A stretch of 64,000 nucleotides of DNA from Paenibacillus sabinae T27 (GTDB lineage: Bacteria; Bacillota; Bacilli; Paenibacillales; Paenibacillaceae). The stretch spans positions 4,983,001 through 5,047,000 of the forward strand of contig NZ_CP004078.1 in assembly GCF_000612505.1 (NCBI RefSeq), in the 5' to 3' direction. Below are positions 18,314 to 27,253 of this stretch, piece after piece; position 1 is the first letter of the stretch, and the number at the start of each line of letters is the position of its first letter. Below the pieces are notes generated by a model that saw nothing but the letters and a program-made list of their open reading frames with translations, was not told the DNA's origin and ran no database searches. The translations under genes were made by a program, and so were the position numbers.

Positions 18314-18937
18314 TTATGGCTTCCGCCGTCTCCCCCCGCTGTGTGAAAGTCTTGAAAAATAACCCTCAATCGACTTGACGCCCCACAGCGACAGCAGAAC
18401 GAACAGCAGCACATAGAGAACTTCCGCTGGATTTCGGATAAATCTTCCGGCATCACTGCCGATATACGATACGGCGAACACCATGATAGCCTTGCCCGCG
18501 GCCAGAGCCAGCAGGTAAGAGCGAAGCCGCATTCCGGCAAGCCCCGCAGCCAGATTGATAACGACGAACGGCCCAACCGGGAACAAGCTCAGTAAAAATA
18601 CATAGCTGAAACCGCTCCGCCGCACCCACTCCATGCCCCTGGCCACTTTCGGCCGCTGCGCCCATTTGCGCAAGAAGCGCTGGGAGGCGATTTTACGGAT
18701 GATCAGAAAAGTTGCCAGACAACCCGCAACAAGTCCGATCCAGGAGTACAGAAACCCGGGCCACAACCCATACACCGCGGCATTCAGGCCGACGATAAGC
18801 AGGGTTGGCAGCGGCGGAACAAAAGATTTCATAAAGGTCAGCACAATCCCCGGAAAAGGACCGAGCGACCGGTAACGCTCCAGCATGCCGCGAAGATTCT
18901 CCTCGGTAAGCCAGGAAATAACATCCAATGCATACAT
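18314..18937 (-). CDS. TVP38/TMEM64 family (DedA-like) membrane protein
   Basis: This 207-residue integral membrane protein has the VTT-domain pattern: KSFVPPLPTLLIVGLNAAVYG, then a central FLLSLFPVGPFVVINLAAGLAGM segment with the Pro-Gly kink, and a charged C-terminus. The family is linked to lipid scrambling or membrane homeostasis; no specific substrate is implied. It probably shares a transcript with the aldo/keto reductase. Confidence 0.88.
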   Translation of the reverse strand: MYALDVISWLTEENLRGMLERYRSLGPFPGIVLTFMKSFVPPLPTLLIVGLNAAVYGLWPGFLYSWIGLVAGCLATFLIIRKIASQRFLRKWAQRPKVARGMEWVRRSGFSYVFLLSLFPVGPFVVINLAAGLAGMRLRSYLLALAAGKAIMVFAVSYIGSDAGRFIRNPAEVLYVLLFVLLSLWGVKSIEGYFSRLSHSGGRRRKP

Positions 18938-19469
18938 AGCAGCCTTAGGTGCTCCTTATCTTTCCAATGATTTCAACAGCCTTATTATACATGATAACTG
19001 TATCAATTTCCCTTCCGGCAAACTCCCCTTCCCTATACACAAATTTCTTCCGGTAATTGACAAAATCCCCTTACATATTTCTTTTTTTTCGATATTGTAC
19101 AAAATATGGTTGACATACAAACTCAAATTATATTATAAAAAGGTAACCCATTAAATTTGCATAAGATAACTTGGTTTAATAAATGAATAGTCAGCAACCG
19201 ACTGGTTCTCTAGAGGCTGAGCTTGGTCCCTTTTTTGGCAAAGGGGACTTGAGTTTGGCCTTTTGTATTGTTTGAGCAGCATAAGAGTATTTGTTTCCTC
19301 ACTTGGTTCCAGCCCTCAATATTTTGCAGCCTATGGATGTAAAATAATTGAATAAAAGTATAAATAGGGGGTTTATCAATGAAAAAGTAGCTTTTGCGGC
19401 AAATCCGACAGATATCAGCAGCGATCAGACTTGAACGGTTATAAAAATATGAGTTGGAGGTTGTAACAA
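18938..19469. other. Long leader region upstream of the NitT/TauT operon
   Basis: This region of about 530 bases has no gene. A good plus-strand promoter at 19110-19139 implies a leader of roughly 320 nucleotides before the binding-protein gene. The leader contains a hairpin around 19220-19255 (GTCCCTTTTTT with AAAGGGGAC). It also has an ATG AAA AAG TAG minimal frame starting at 19380. I could not match it to a known riboswitch. Confidence 0.45.
19110..19139 (+). promoter_or_regulatory. Sigma-A-like promoter
   Basis: TTGACA at 19110-19115 is separated by 18 bases from TATAAA at 19134-19139 (or by 17 from TTATAA), in AT-rich context, pointing at the NitT/TauT operon. Confidence 0.55.
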
Positions 19470-20456
19470 GTGATTAGACGTTTTGCATTTGTATTGCTTA
19501 TTTCCGTACTGCTTATTATTTCCGCAGGCTGCGGGAACGACAATTCTGCCGCAAGCGGCAAACCGGATAGCGATGGCCTTTTTCCGATTCGGGTGGCGAC
19601 CCAGACCGGGTTCAATGAAATCACGATCGCCGATGAACTCGGTTATTTTAAGGAAGAAGGCATCAAGATTGAAGATACGGGAGTGCTCGGCAAAGGAGTA
19701 ACGGAATATCAGCTGATTGCCCAAGGGATAAATGACGCATTTATCAGCGGCCATCCGCCGAATGTAGCTCAGGCCCGTCTGGCTGGTCTCAAAATGTTGG
19801 CTGTCGCCCCCGGAATGGTAGACAACAAAGATTTCCCCCACGTAAGATACCTCGTTCAGGACAGCAGCCCGATCCACTCGCTGAACGACATCATTGGGAA
19901 GAAAGTAGCCATTTCGAACGTAGCTCCCTGCACGGATGGTTACTTGAAATACTATTTAAGCCAGCAGCATTTGTCTGGGGATATAAACTGGACAACTCTG
20001 CCGTCGCCCGGGCAGCAGGAGCAATCGCTGGAACAAGGGCTGGTTGATGTGACGACCTCGCATCCTCCCTTTGCCGGCATAGCGCTCAAGCAGAAAGGAA
20101 TCCGACAGATCGCTACAAGCTGGGATATTTTGCATTCCCCCGGGGCCGGACTTTCCGTTCGCGGGTTCAGCGAAGATTTTATTAAGCAGCATCCTGATGT
20201 GGTAAAAGGCTTTACAAGAGCGCTCGCCAAGGTGCGGCCATGGATAAATTCGCATCAAGAAGAAGCGAAGCGGATCGTCGCCAAGCAGTTGAAGCTGGAG
20301 CCGGAAGATCTCAGCGTGTTCTGGTACGATGAAGACAAAGACATTAACCAGGACTATATCAAACAGTGGTTCGATATTTCCGAACAAATCGGCTTGTGGA
20401 AAAAGGGAGATATTCAGCCTGCCGACATCTTTACTAATGAGTATGCGCCCCAGTAG
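19470..20456 (+). CDS. NitT/TauT-family ABC transporter substrate-binding lipoprotein
   Basis: The 328 residues begin with a lipoprotein signal (lipobox ISAGC, Cys about residue 21). The mature part follows the SsuA/TauA/NMT1 pattern: IRVATQTGFNEITIADELGYFKEEG, FISGHPPNVAQARLAGLK and GKKVAISN. It would bind a small organic anion or amine outside the membrane. The GTG start has GGAGG nine bases upstream. Only a permease gene follows, so the ATPase must come from elsewhere. Ligand not deducible. Confidence 0.9.
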   Translation: MIRRFAFVLLISVLLIISAGCGNDNSAASGKPDSDGLFPIRVATQTGFNEITIADELGYFKEEGIKIEDTGVLGKGVTEYQLIAQGINDAFISGHPPNVAQARLAGLKMLAVAPGMVDNKDFPHVRYLVQDSSPIHSLNDIIGKKVAISNVAPCTDGYLKYYLSQQHLSGDINWTTLPSPGQQEQSLEQGLVDVTTSHPPFAGIALKQKGIRQIATSWDILHSPGAGLSVRGFSEDFIKQHPDVVKGFTRALAKVRPWINSHQEEAKRIVAKQLKLEPEDLSVFWYDEDKDINQDYIKQWFDISEQIGLWKKGDIQPADIFTNEYAPQ

Positions 20457-20502
20457 CTCGTAACCATTCAGTATCTATTATTACTATGGTGGTGATTTTG
20501 CA

Positions 20503-21294
20503 GTGGTCAAAGTATTAAGATCAATCTGGAATTCTATATATAAGCTGCTGTCGATCATTCTGTTCTTGGCGCTTTGGGAAATTATCGCACGGCTGCACTT
20601 GGTCAACACTGTCTTTTTCCCTCCATTCACCAAAGTCGTCGTCGCGTTATGGCAGCTTACCGTATCCGGAGTGCTTGTCGAGAACCTGTTTATCAGTTTG
20701 CGCAGATCATTGACCGGGTTTATTCTGGGACTCGCATTCTCCATTCCCCTTGGACTCCTCATCGGCTGGTACAGAGGCTTCGAACGCTTCATCGACCCGT
20801 TGTTCCAAACCTTCCGCAATCTTTCCGTGCTGGCTCTGCTGCCGATATTCATTCTTTTTTTCGGTATTGGCGAGACTTCCAGAGTAGCCGTTATCTTCTG
20901 GGCGGTTTTATGGGCCGTCCTTCTGAACACGATCGCCGGTGTAAAATCGACTGACCTCAGCCTGATTAAAGCGGCACGATCAATGGGAATTTCCAAACTG
21001 TCATTGTTTACAAAGGTCGTTTTGCCGGGAGCGCTGCCCTCCATTTTTACAGGAATCCGGTTAAGTGCCACCACTTCGGTTCTGGTGCTGATCGCAGCCG
21101 AAATGCTGGGAGCCAATACAGGGCTTGGCTATCAGCTCTACTTCTTTCAGGCTAATGTGAAACCTCCGGAAACGTTCGCCATTGTTATCGTTCTGGCACT
21201 GCTCGGACTTGCGGTCAATTATTCATTGGCGGCGCTGGAAAAAAGGACGTTCAGATACCGGGAGGAGCTGCCGGATACCGGAAAGACGTTCTGA
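20503..21294 (+). CDS. ABC transporter permease (NitT/TauT, SsuC-like)
   Basis: This 263-residue protein has about six membrane helices and the permease EAA-type loop (LIKAARSMGISKLSLFTKVVLPGALPSIFTGIRLS) that docks onto the ATPase. It starts at GTG 20503 after GGTGGTGA. It is 46 bases downstream of the binding protein and clearly its partner. The expected ATP-binding gene is absent; a terminator region and a convergent operon follow. Confidence 0.9.
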   Translation: MVKVLRSIWNSIYKLLSIILFLALWEIIARLHLVNTVFFPPFTKVVVALWQLTVSGVLVENLFISLRRSLTGFILGLAFSIPLGLLIGWYRGFERFIDPLFQTFRNLSVLALLPIFILFFGIGETSRVAVIFWAVLWAVLLNTIAGVKSTDLSLIKAARSMGISKLSLFTKVVLPGALPSIFTGIRLSATTSVLVLIAAEMLGANTGLGYQLYFFQANVKPPETFAIVIVLALLGLAVNYSLAALEKRTFRYREELPDTGKTF

Positions 21295-21345
21295 TAAGAA
21301 GAAACTCCTGACGGCGTCTTTTTATGACGCAGTTACGTTTCTCGT

Positions 21346-21399
21346 AGAAATATAAGCCAAAATGATAAGCGCCCGGCTTATACATTCTTATATTTCAAA
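21346..21399. repeat. Inverted-repeat element between convergent operons
   Basis: GAAATATAAG near 21346 is complementary to CTTATATTTC at 21387-21396, with inner arms (AATG)ATAAGC and GCTTATA(CATT) around a GCCCG loop. The same right arm followed by A7 recurs at 42785-42801. Confidence 0.6.
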
Positions 21400-21440
21400 A
21401 AAAATTGGCCCACCGTCCATTTCACATGACGGTGGGCCAA
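21396..21440 (-). terminator. Terminator of the sugar-acid operon
   Basis: A perfect 13-bp stem (TTGGCCCACCGTC at 21405-21417 with its complement at 21428-21440) is followed on the minus strand by eight T residues. It lies 22 bases past the aldolase stop. Confidence 0.92.
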
Positions 21441-21461
21441 CCTTATTCAGTGAGCGCAGTC

Positions 21462-22127
21462 TTATTTAATCGCTGCTTTGAATGCTTCAATATACTGGGC
21501 CGATTTCTTGGCAACCAGGCTGTAGTCCTTCTCGCGAATGGCATCCGTCGTCAAGTCGGAACCGATACCGACGGCAAATGCTCCGGCTTTGATCCAATCC
21601 TTCAGGTTCTCCAGGTTAACCCCGCCGGTCGGCATTACGTTCGCTTGCGGCAGAGGACCTTTAAAGGCTTTGATCATGGACGGGGAATACAGATTTCCAG
21701 GGAACAGCTTCACAACATCAACACCCAGGTCGAGTGCTTCCTGAATTTCCTTCGCCGTCATAACCCCCGGCATGATTGGCACACGGTACCGGTTGCACAG
21801 CTTGACTGTTTCCGGATTCAGCGACGGGCCAACGATAAATTCCGATCCGCTCAGGATAGCAGCGCGGGCGGTCTCAGGGTCCAGCACGGTTCCTGCGCCG
21901 ATCACCGCATATTTATCGGAGTCAGCAGGCGCACTCGAAGAATATTCAGCGGCCAGCTTCTCGATCGCTCTCAGTGCGAACGGTACGGTCAGCGTAACTT
22001 CGATAATTTTGATGCCGCCGGCGATCGATTGCTTCGCCATTTCCACTACTTCTTCAGGGGAGTCCCCGCGGAGTACCGCAACGACGCCACCCTCATGTAT
22101 TTGGTTGATAATACGCAGTTTCTTCAT
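21462..22127 (-). CDS. eda: KDPG/KHG aldolase
   Basis: This 221-residue class I aldolase splits 2-keto-3-deoxy-6-phosphogluconate to pyruvate and glyceraldehyde-3-phosphate. Landmarks are VVAVLRGDSPEEV with the base Glu/Arg region, KIIEVTLTVPFALRAI with catalytic Glu, IGAGTVLDPETARAA, the Schiff-base Lys in VVKLFPGN, and MPTGGVNLENL binding phosphate. ATG at 22127 with AAAGGGGA upstream is the start; an open frame extending to 22232 is not needed. It is the last gene of the operon, and together with the KDG kinase it completes the lower pathway. Confidence 0.93.
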   Translation of the reverse strand: MKKLRIINQIHEGGVVAVLRGDSPEEVVEMAKQSIAGGIKIIEVTLTVPFALRAIEKLAAEYSSSAPADSDKYAVIGAGTVLDPETARAAILSGSEFIVGPSLNPETVKLCNRYRVPIMPGVMTAKEIQEALDLGVDVVKLFPGNLYSPSMIKAFKGPLPQANVMPTGGVNLENLKDWIKAGAFAVGIGSDLTTDAIREKDYSLVAKKSAQYIEAFKAAIK

Positions 22128-22185
22128 ATCCAGTTCCCCTTTGTATAATGTAGCGTGATACGGCCGGTTGCCGGCCGTCTGCTCG

Positions 22186-23151
22186 TTACTTGTTAACCGG
22201 GACCTTGACCGGGAATTTAGGCGCTTCTCCATTCACCGCGCGAATAGCTTCTTCCGCGGCCATTTTTGCCATCCGGTAACCAGCTTCTACCGTGTTGGAG
22301 CCGACATGCGGCGAGGTCACCACATTGGGCAGGCCGACGATGTCCAGCGTTGCAGGCGGCTCTTGAACAAAAGTATCCAGTCCGGCGCCCGCGATTTGTC
22401 CCGAGGACAGCGCCTCGTACAAATCCTGCTCGACGACCAGATCTCCGCGGGCTGTATTGATCAGAATCGCGGACTTCTTCATTTGAGCCAGAGATTCCTT
22501 GTTGATCATGCCGACCGTTTCCGGGAGCGCCGGAGCGTGCAGGGTAATGTAATCGGACTGCGCATACAGCTCTTCAAGCGTAACGTACTGCACGCCATAC
22601 TTGTCGATCATATCCTGACGGACAAAGGCATCATATGCAATGACCTTCATATCAAATGCAACTGCGCGCTTCACAACCTCGGCTCCGATGGCGCCAAGAC
22701 CAACGACGCCCAGCACTTTGTCTCCAAGCTCTGTGCCGGTAATGCGGTTCCAGCCCCCGTCTCTTACTCCCACATTCATCTGCGGGATGTGACGGGAGAC
22801 GCTCAGCATTAAAGTGAGCGCCAGCTCCGCTACCGAGCGGGTAGGAGCGCCCGGCGTAATCGTAACCGGAATGCCCAGACGGTTCGCGGCTTCCACATCA
22901 ATGTTGTCATAGCCGACGCCATACTTGGCTACGACCTTGAGTGTCGGAGCGCCAGCTTCCAGCACCTTCGCCGTAACCTCGTCGATCCCGGTAATGAGCG
23001 CGTCCGCGCCCTTGATGACTTCAATCAGTTCCGCTTCCTTCAGCGGACGACCTTCCGTATTCCAGATGACCTCGAATCCAGCCTGAAGGAGCATTTCCTT
23101 CGCTTCCTCCGAACGGGAGAAAGAACGCGGAAGTGCGACTACTTTTGGCAT
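22186..23151 (-). CDS. D-isomer 2-hydroxyacid dehydrogenase (PGDH-like)
   Basis: This 321-residue enzyme has an NAD-binding GLGAIGAEVVKRA (about 150), the catalytic Arg in LINTARGDLV (about 233), Glu in the GLDTFVQEP region and His in SPHVGSNT. Relatives are phosphoglycerate dehydrogenase and 2-ketogluconate/hydroxypyruvate reductases. In this operon it may interconvert a keto- and hydroxy-sugar acid feeding the dehydratase. Its start overlaps the end of the dehydratase gene by 13 bases, so the two are translationally coupled. Confidence 0.88.
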   Translation of the reverse strand: MPKVVALPRSFSRSEEAKEMLLQAGFEVIWNTEGRPLKEAELIEVIKGADALITGIDEVTAKVLEAGAPTLKVVAKYGVGYDNIDVEAANRLGIPVTITPGAPTRSVAELALTLMLSVSRHIPQMNVGVRDGGWNRITGTELGDKVLGVVGLGAIGAEVVKRAVAFDMKVIAYDAFVRQDMIDKYGVQYVTLEELYAQSDYITLHAPALPETVGMINKESLAQMKKSAILINTARGDLVVEQDLYEALSSGQIAGAGLDTFVQEPPATLDIVGLPNVVTSPHVGSNTVEAGYRMAKMAAEEAIRAVNGEAPKFPVKVPVNK

Positions 23152-24830
23152 ACGGTTACCTCCTCTTTGCTGACCTGCGATTCGCTGTTGCCTTCGGACA
23201 CTACGCGCACGCCGCCCTTGGATGCCGAGGAAGCATGCTGTGCGTACAGACGAAGCAGCTTACTGGCCTCGACCTTGAACTCTTCCAGATGCTTCGCGCG
23301 CTTCGCCAGCTCTTCATCCGAGACATGCAGCTGAAGCTTGCGGGTTGCGATGTCGATCTCGATCAGATCGCCGTCCTGTACCAGAGCAATCGTTCCGCCT
23401 TCAGCAGCCTCGGGGCTCGCGTAACCAATCGACAGACCCGATGTTGCGCCCGAGAAACGGCCGTCCGTAACGAGCGCGGCGCGCTTGAACTTGCCGAGGA
23501 TTTCCGTACAGCGGTGCAGTTCGCGCATGCCCGGTCCGCCTTTCGGTCCTTCATAGCGGATAACGACCGCATCGCCTTCCTCAATCAGGCCCGCTTCATA
23601 AGCATCCGAGAAAGCTTCCTCGGAGTTGAACACCTTCGCCGGTCCCGTGAAGCTTCTCAGCTCAGGAGCTACCGCCGACTGCTTGATCAGGGCGCCGTCT
23701 GCCGCCAGGTTGCCTACCAGTACGGCTACGCCGCCTTCCTTGTCGAGCGGCTCTTCCAGCGTGCGGATGACATCGCGGTCCAGCACCTCTGCGTCCGCAA
23801 TATTGTTCTCTACGATATCGCCCGTTACGGTCAGAGCACCGGTGTGCAGCAGTCCGCCGAGTTCCTTCATTAAAGCTTTCATGCCTCCGGCGCGCTGCAG
23901 GTCGTTCGTGGTATATTCTTGGTTATTCGGCGTTACACCCGCCAGGAACGGAACGCGGCGGCTGATGTCGTCGAACAGGGTCATCGGCAGTTCAATGCCG
24001 AGCTCATGCGCAATCGCAGGCAGATGCAGGCAAGCATTCAGCGAGCCGCCCATAGCCAGCAGTACGGAAATCGCGTTCTCGAACGCTTCGCGGGTCATGA
24101 TCTGGCTTGGCGTAATGCCTTTCTTCACCAGCTCGACCGCTTGACGGCCTGCGGCTTCTGCGGCATCCAGCTGCTCGTCCGACAATGCCTGCATCCAGGA
24201 CGTATTCGGCATAGCCATGCCGAGCGCCTCGGAGAGACCTTGCATCGTGTTGGCTGTTCCAAGGAACGGGCACGCGCCAGGGCCTGGGTAGTATTGGTTG
24301 GTTACTTCAACCAGGCCTTTTTCGTCCAGCTTGCCGTCGAGGAATGCGCGTCTTGCCGCTTTGGATTCCTTCGGCTTGATGTGGTTCGGCATTACGCCGC
24401 CCAGCACAACAAGACCCGGCAGGTTCAAGCGAGCGGCTGCCATCAGCATGCCCGGAACGATTTTGTCGCAGGAGCTCAGGACGACCATGCCGTCAAAAAT
24501 ACCATGCGCCTTCACCATCGTTTCCACACTGTCGGCCACGATTTCGCGGCTAGGCAGCGAATATTTCATGCCTTCATGCCCTTGCGCGATGCCATCGCAA
24601 ACGGCGATGGTGTTGAATTCCAGAGCCAGACCGCCGGCTGCCTCGATGCCTGCCTTCACACGGTCAGCCAGTTGGCGCAAATGCACATGACCCGGCACGA
24701 TTTCGTTCCAGGAGTTGGCAACGGCGATGACGGGCTTATCCATTTTGGAGTAGTCTACGCCGCAAGAGCACAGGTGAGCTTTCAGAATCGCTCTTGTAAA
24801 AGGCGAAATAGTAGAAATTCGGTTACTCAT
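23139..24830 (-). CDS. IlvD/Edd family sugar-acid dehydratase
   Basis: This 563-residue Fe-S dehydratase has Cys ligands in HLCSCGVDY, LSSCDKIVPGML and GACPFLGTANTMQGL, plus CDGIAQGHEGM and the C-terminal DGRFSGATSGLSIGYASPEAAEGG. The family includes dihydroxyacid dehydratase (IlvD), phosphogluconate dehydratase (Edd) and pentonate/hexonate dehydratases. With a KDG kinase, KDPG aldolase and sugar-acid symporter alongside, conversion of a hexonate such as gluconate or galactonate to 2-keto-3-deoxy acid is the likely role, not branched amino acid synthesis. ATG at 24830 has GGAGGGA upstream; a start at 24845 would lie within that site's context. Confidence 0.88.
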   Translation of the reverse strand: MSNRISTISPFTRAILKAHLCSCGVDYSKMDKPVIAVANSWNEIVPGHVHLRQLADRVKAGIEAAGGLALEFNTIAVCDGIAQGHEGMKYSLPSREIVADSVETMVKAHGIFDGMVVLSSCDKIVPGMLMAAARLNLPGLVVLGGVMPNHIKPKESKAARRAFLDGKLDEKGLVEVTNQYYPGPGACPFLGTANTMQGLSEALGMAMPNTSWMQALSDEQLDAAEAAGRQAVELVKKGITPSQIMTREAFENAISVLLAMGGSLNACLHLPAIAHELGIELPMTLFDDISRRVPFLAGVTPNNQEYTTNDLQRAGGMKALMKELGGLLHTGALTVTGDIVENNIADAEVLDRDVIRTLEEPLDKEGGVAVLVGNLAADGALIKQSAVAPELRSFTGPAKVFNSEEAFSDAYEAGLIEEGDAVVIRYEGPKGGPGMRELHRCTEILGKFKRAALVTDGRFSGATSGLSIGYASPEAAEGGTIALVQDGDLIEIDIATRKLQLHVSDEELAKRAKHLEEFKVEASKLLRLYAQHASSASKGGVRVVSEGNSESQVSKEEVTVCQK

Positions 24831-24855
24831 TATAATTCCCTCCACATTTTACTGT

Positions 24856-24893
24856 CTTGATTTTGTCCACTTGATTTTGTCCACTTGATTTTT
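24856..24893. repeat. 14-bp tandem repeat upstream of dehydratase
   Basis: CTTGATTTTGTCCA occurs at 24856-24869 and 24870-24883, followed by a partial third copy. It lies in the leader of the dehydratase gene. Confidence 0.8.
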
Positions 24894-24943
24894 TCTGAAC
24901 GAATATGTCATTATCACATTTTTATAATACATAAAGGGAAGAG

Positions 24944-24977
24944 ACGGCGCTGTGCCAAATATGACACCCTGCGCCGT
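24944..24977 (-). terminator. Hairpin after the MFS gene
   Basis: ACGGCGC and GCGCCGT form a 7-bp stem 20 bases past the MFS stop. The following bases are not a clean T-tract, so it may only attenuate transcription within the operon. Confidence 0.4.
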
Positions 24978-24993
24978 GTCTTCCAAACGGAAA

Positions 24994-26271
24994 TTAAGCG
25001 GCCAATTTTTCACCGTCAGGAGCGTTTCCCTTAGGCGTTTTTACAACAATGGTCATTACAACGGATACAACAAGCGCCAGCGACATGAAGATAAAGGAAG
25101 CGTCAGGCGAACCGGTGGAGCCGTTCAGGTAACCAACAACGTACGAGCCTGCAAAAGATCCAAGTGCACCGAAGCTGTTGATCAGCGCCATCGCGCCGCC
25201 CGAAACGTTCTTCGGCAGAAGCTCCGGAATGATCGCGAAGAAAGGTCCATAAGGTGCATACATCGCTCCTCCGGCGATAACCAGCAGCGAGTAGGAAAGC
25301 CAGAAGTTCGAAGCTCCGATCAAATAGGAACCATAGAAGGCGATTGCGCCGACCAGCAGACAAACCCATACAGCGCCTTTGCGGTTCATGGTGCGGTCTG
25401 CGTAGTAAGATACGCCAAGCATACCGATGATGGCAGCCAGGTACGGAACCGAGGACAGCCAGCCTGCATTGACAATTCCCATACCAGACGACTCTTTAAT
25501 AATAGAAGGAAGCCACATTACGAAACCGTAAACACCGATACTCCAGAAGAAATATTGGATAGACAGCATAATAACTTTCGGGTTTTTAAACGCTTCGCGG
25601 TAGTTCTTAACTTCTTTCATACCCTTTTGTTCTTCCAGAAGCGCTTGTTCAAGATCTTTCTTTTCAGCGTCAGACAACCATTTGGCTTCGGCCGGTTTGT
25701 CCTTGACAAGCTTCCACCAGAAGAAGGCCCAAATTACGGAAGGCAAGCCTTCGATGATGAACATGTGGCGCCAGCCGAGGCCATGCACCAGATATCCGGA
25801 TACGATGGACATCCAGAGTACTGTAACGGGATTACCGAGAATCAGGAACGTATTTGCACGGGAACGTTCGCTTTTGGTGAACCAGTTGCTGAGGAAGACG
25901 AGCATCGCCGGCATTACAGCGCTTTCTACGACTCCAAGTGTAAACCGGATGACATAGAGGACCCGGATATCATTGACGAGACCGGTCGCAGCAGCACAGG
26001 AGCCCCACAAGATAAGACAGAAGAACACGAGCTTCTTGGCACTTCTCTTGGCTGCGTAAGTAGCGCCGGGAATTTGAAAGAAGAAGTAACCCAGGAAGAA
26101 CAGCGCTCCGAGCAGCGAAGAAGCGGATGGTGTTATGTGCAAATCATCTGCCATACCCGATGCCGAACCGAAGCTGTAGTTGGCGCGGTCCAGGTAAGCC
26201 AAGCTATATGTGAAAAAAATAACAGGAATCAGTTTTAACCATCGGCTTGGAGCCAGCAATTTATTTTCCAT
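24994..26271 (-). CDS. MFS sugar-acid symporter (ACS family, hexuronate-type)
   Basis: This 425-residue transporter has 12 hydrophobic helices. The N-terminal SLAYLDRANYSFGSASGM and the loop FLSNWFTKSERSRANTFLI are typical of anion:cation symporters of the GudP/ExuT/DgoT group, which import hexuronates, glucarate or galactonate with protons. It sits between the KDG kinase and dehydratase genes and is the likely entry point of the pathway. Confidence 0.9.
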   Translation of the reverse strand: MENKLLAPSRWLKLIPVIFFTYSLAYLDRANYSFGSASGMADDLHITPSASSLLGALFFLGYFFFQIPGATYAAKRSAKKLVFFCLILWGSCAAATGLVNDIRVLYVIRFTLGVVESAVMPAMLVFLSNWFTKSERSRANTFLILGNPVTVLWMSIVSGYLVHGLGWRHMFIIEGLPSVIWAFFWWKLVKDKPAEAKWLSDAEKKDLEQALLEEQKGMKEVKNYREAFKNPKVIMLSIQYFFWSIGVYGFVMWLPSIIKESSGMGIVNAGWLSSVPYLAAIIGMLGVSYYADRTMNRKGAVWVCLLVGAIAFYGSYLIGASNFWLSYSLLVIAGGAMYAPYGPFFAIIPELLPKNVSGGAMALINSFGALGSFAGSYVVGYLNGSTGSPDASFIFMSLALVVSVVMTIVVKTPKGNAPDGEKLAA

Positions 26272-26289
26272 TTTCCAATTCTCTCCTCA

Positions 26290-27240
26290 TTAAATAATAA
26301 CGGATGCTTCCATAAAAGCTGACAGCTGTCCGCGGGTTGGAAGACCTTCCGAATCGCCTTCCGCTGTTACGGCAAGAGCTCCGATGGCGTTTCCGCGGCG
26401 TACCGCTTCGCTTACCGACAGGCCGTCAAGCAGACCGCTGATTAAACCTACTGCAAATCCGTCTCCGGCACCGACCGTATCGACAGCCTGCACTTTGAAA
26501 CCTTCGACAATGCCTTCTTCGGTCGGAGTGCGGTAATACGCGCCTTCCGGTCCAAGCTTCACAGCCACGAGTTGTACTCCGCGGTCCAGATAGTAGGCTG
26601 CAATATCTCTGTGGTTGGAATAACCGGTGAGCAGCTTGCCTTCTCCCATGCCCGGAAGAACCCAGTCCGCTTGAACAGCAAGCGCGTTGACCGTTTCGAT
26701 CATTTCGGCTTCGCTGCCCCACAGCTTCGGCCGCAGGTTAACGTCGAATGAAATGCTCCGGCCCTCTGCTCTCATCGCTTTGATCGCTTCAAAGGAGAGC
26801 TCGCGAGCGCAGGACGAGATAGCTGCCGGAATCCCTGTCAAATGGAGATGCTTTGCCGAGGTAAAGAAGCTCATGTCGACATCTCCCGGGCAGATTGTGC
26901 TGGCGGCAGAGCCTTTGCGGAAATACTGAACCTGCGGATCGCCGTCCAGCACCTTGGATTTCATCTGGAATCCCGTCGGATAACGATCATCTACAAACAC
27001 CGCATCCACATCTACATTCTCTTTGCGGAGAGCTTCGACAATGAATTTACCAAATGCGTCGTTTCCGATTTTGCTGATCCACCGCATGCCAAAGCCGAGT
27101 CGGGCCAGACCGATCGAGACATTTGTTTCTGCTCCGGCCAGAGCTTTCGTAAATTTTTCAATTTGATGCAGCTCGCCCGGACGATCAGCGATGAACATAG
27201 CCATGGCTTCTCCGAATGTTACAACATCGCATGATTTCAT
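26290..27240 (-). CDS. kdgK: 2-keto-3-deoxygluconate kinase (PfkB family)
   Basis: This 316-residue ribokinase-fold enzyme phosphorylates 2-keto-3-deoxygluconate to KDPG. The N-terminal VTFGEAMAMFIAD and the LAGAETNVSIGLARLG substrate region are typical of KdgK, and the catalytic base lies in DTVGAGDGFAVGL near residue 255. ATG at 27240 has AGGAGGA six bases upstream. The nearby aldolase supports the specificity. The leader immediately upstream carries three tandem repeats. Confidence 0.9.
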   Translation of the reverse strand: MKSCDVVTFGEAMAMFIADRPGELHQIEKFTKALAGAETNVSIGLARLGFGMRWISKIGNDAFGKFIVEALRKENVDVDAVFVDDRYPTGFQMKSKVLDGDPQVQYFRKGSAASTICPGDVDMSFFTSAKHLHLTGIPAAISSCARELSFEAIKAMRAEGRSISFDVNLRPKLWGSEAEMIETVNALAVQADWVLPGMGEGKLLTGYSNHRDIAAYYLDRGVQLVAVKLGPEGAYYRTPTEEGIVEGFKVQAVDTVGAGDGFAVGLISGLLDGLSVSEAVRRGNAIGALAVTAEGDSEGLPTRGQLSAFMEASVII

Positions 27241-27253
27241 AACCATTCCTCCT

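Noticed and set aside
19160..19300. Guanidine, TPP or S-box riboswitch in the importer leader
   Set aside because: None of the conserved core sequences of these classes could be found; only a generic hairpin is visible.
23139..24830. IlvD of branched-chain amino acid synthesis
   Set aside because: The surrounding genes are for sugar-acid uptake and cleavage, and no ilv gene is linked.
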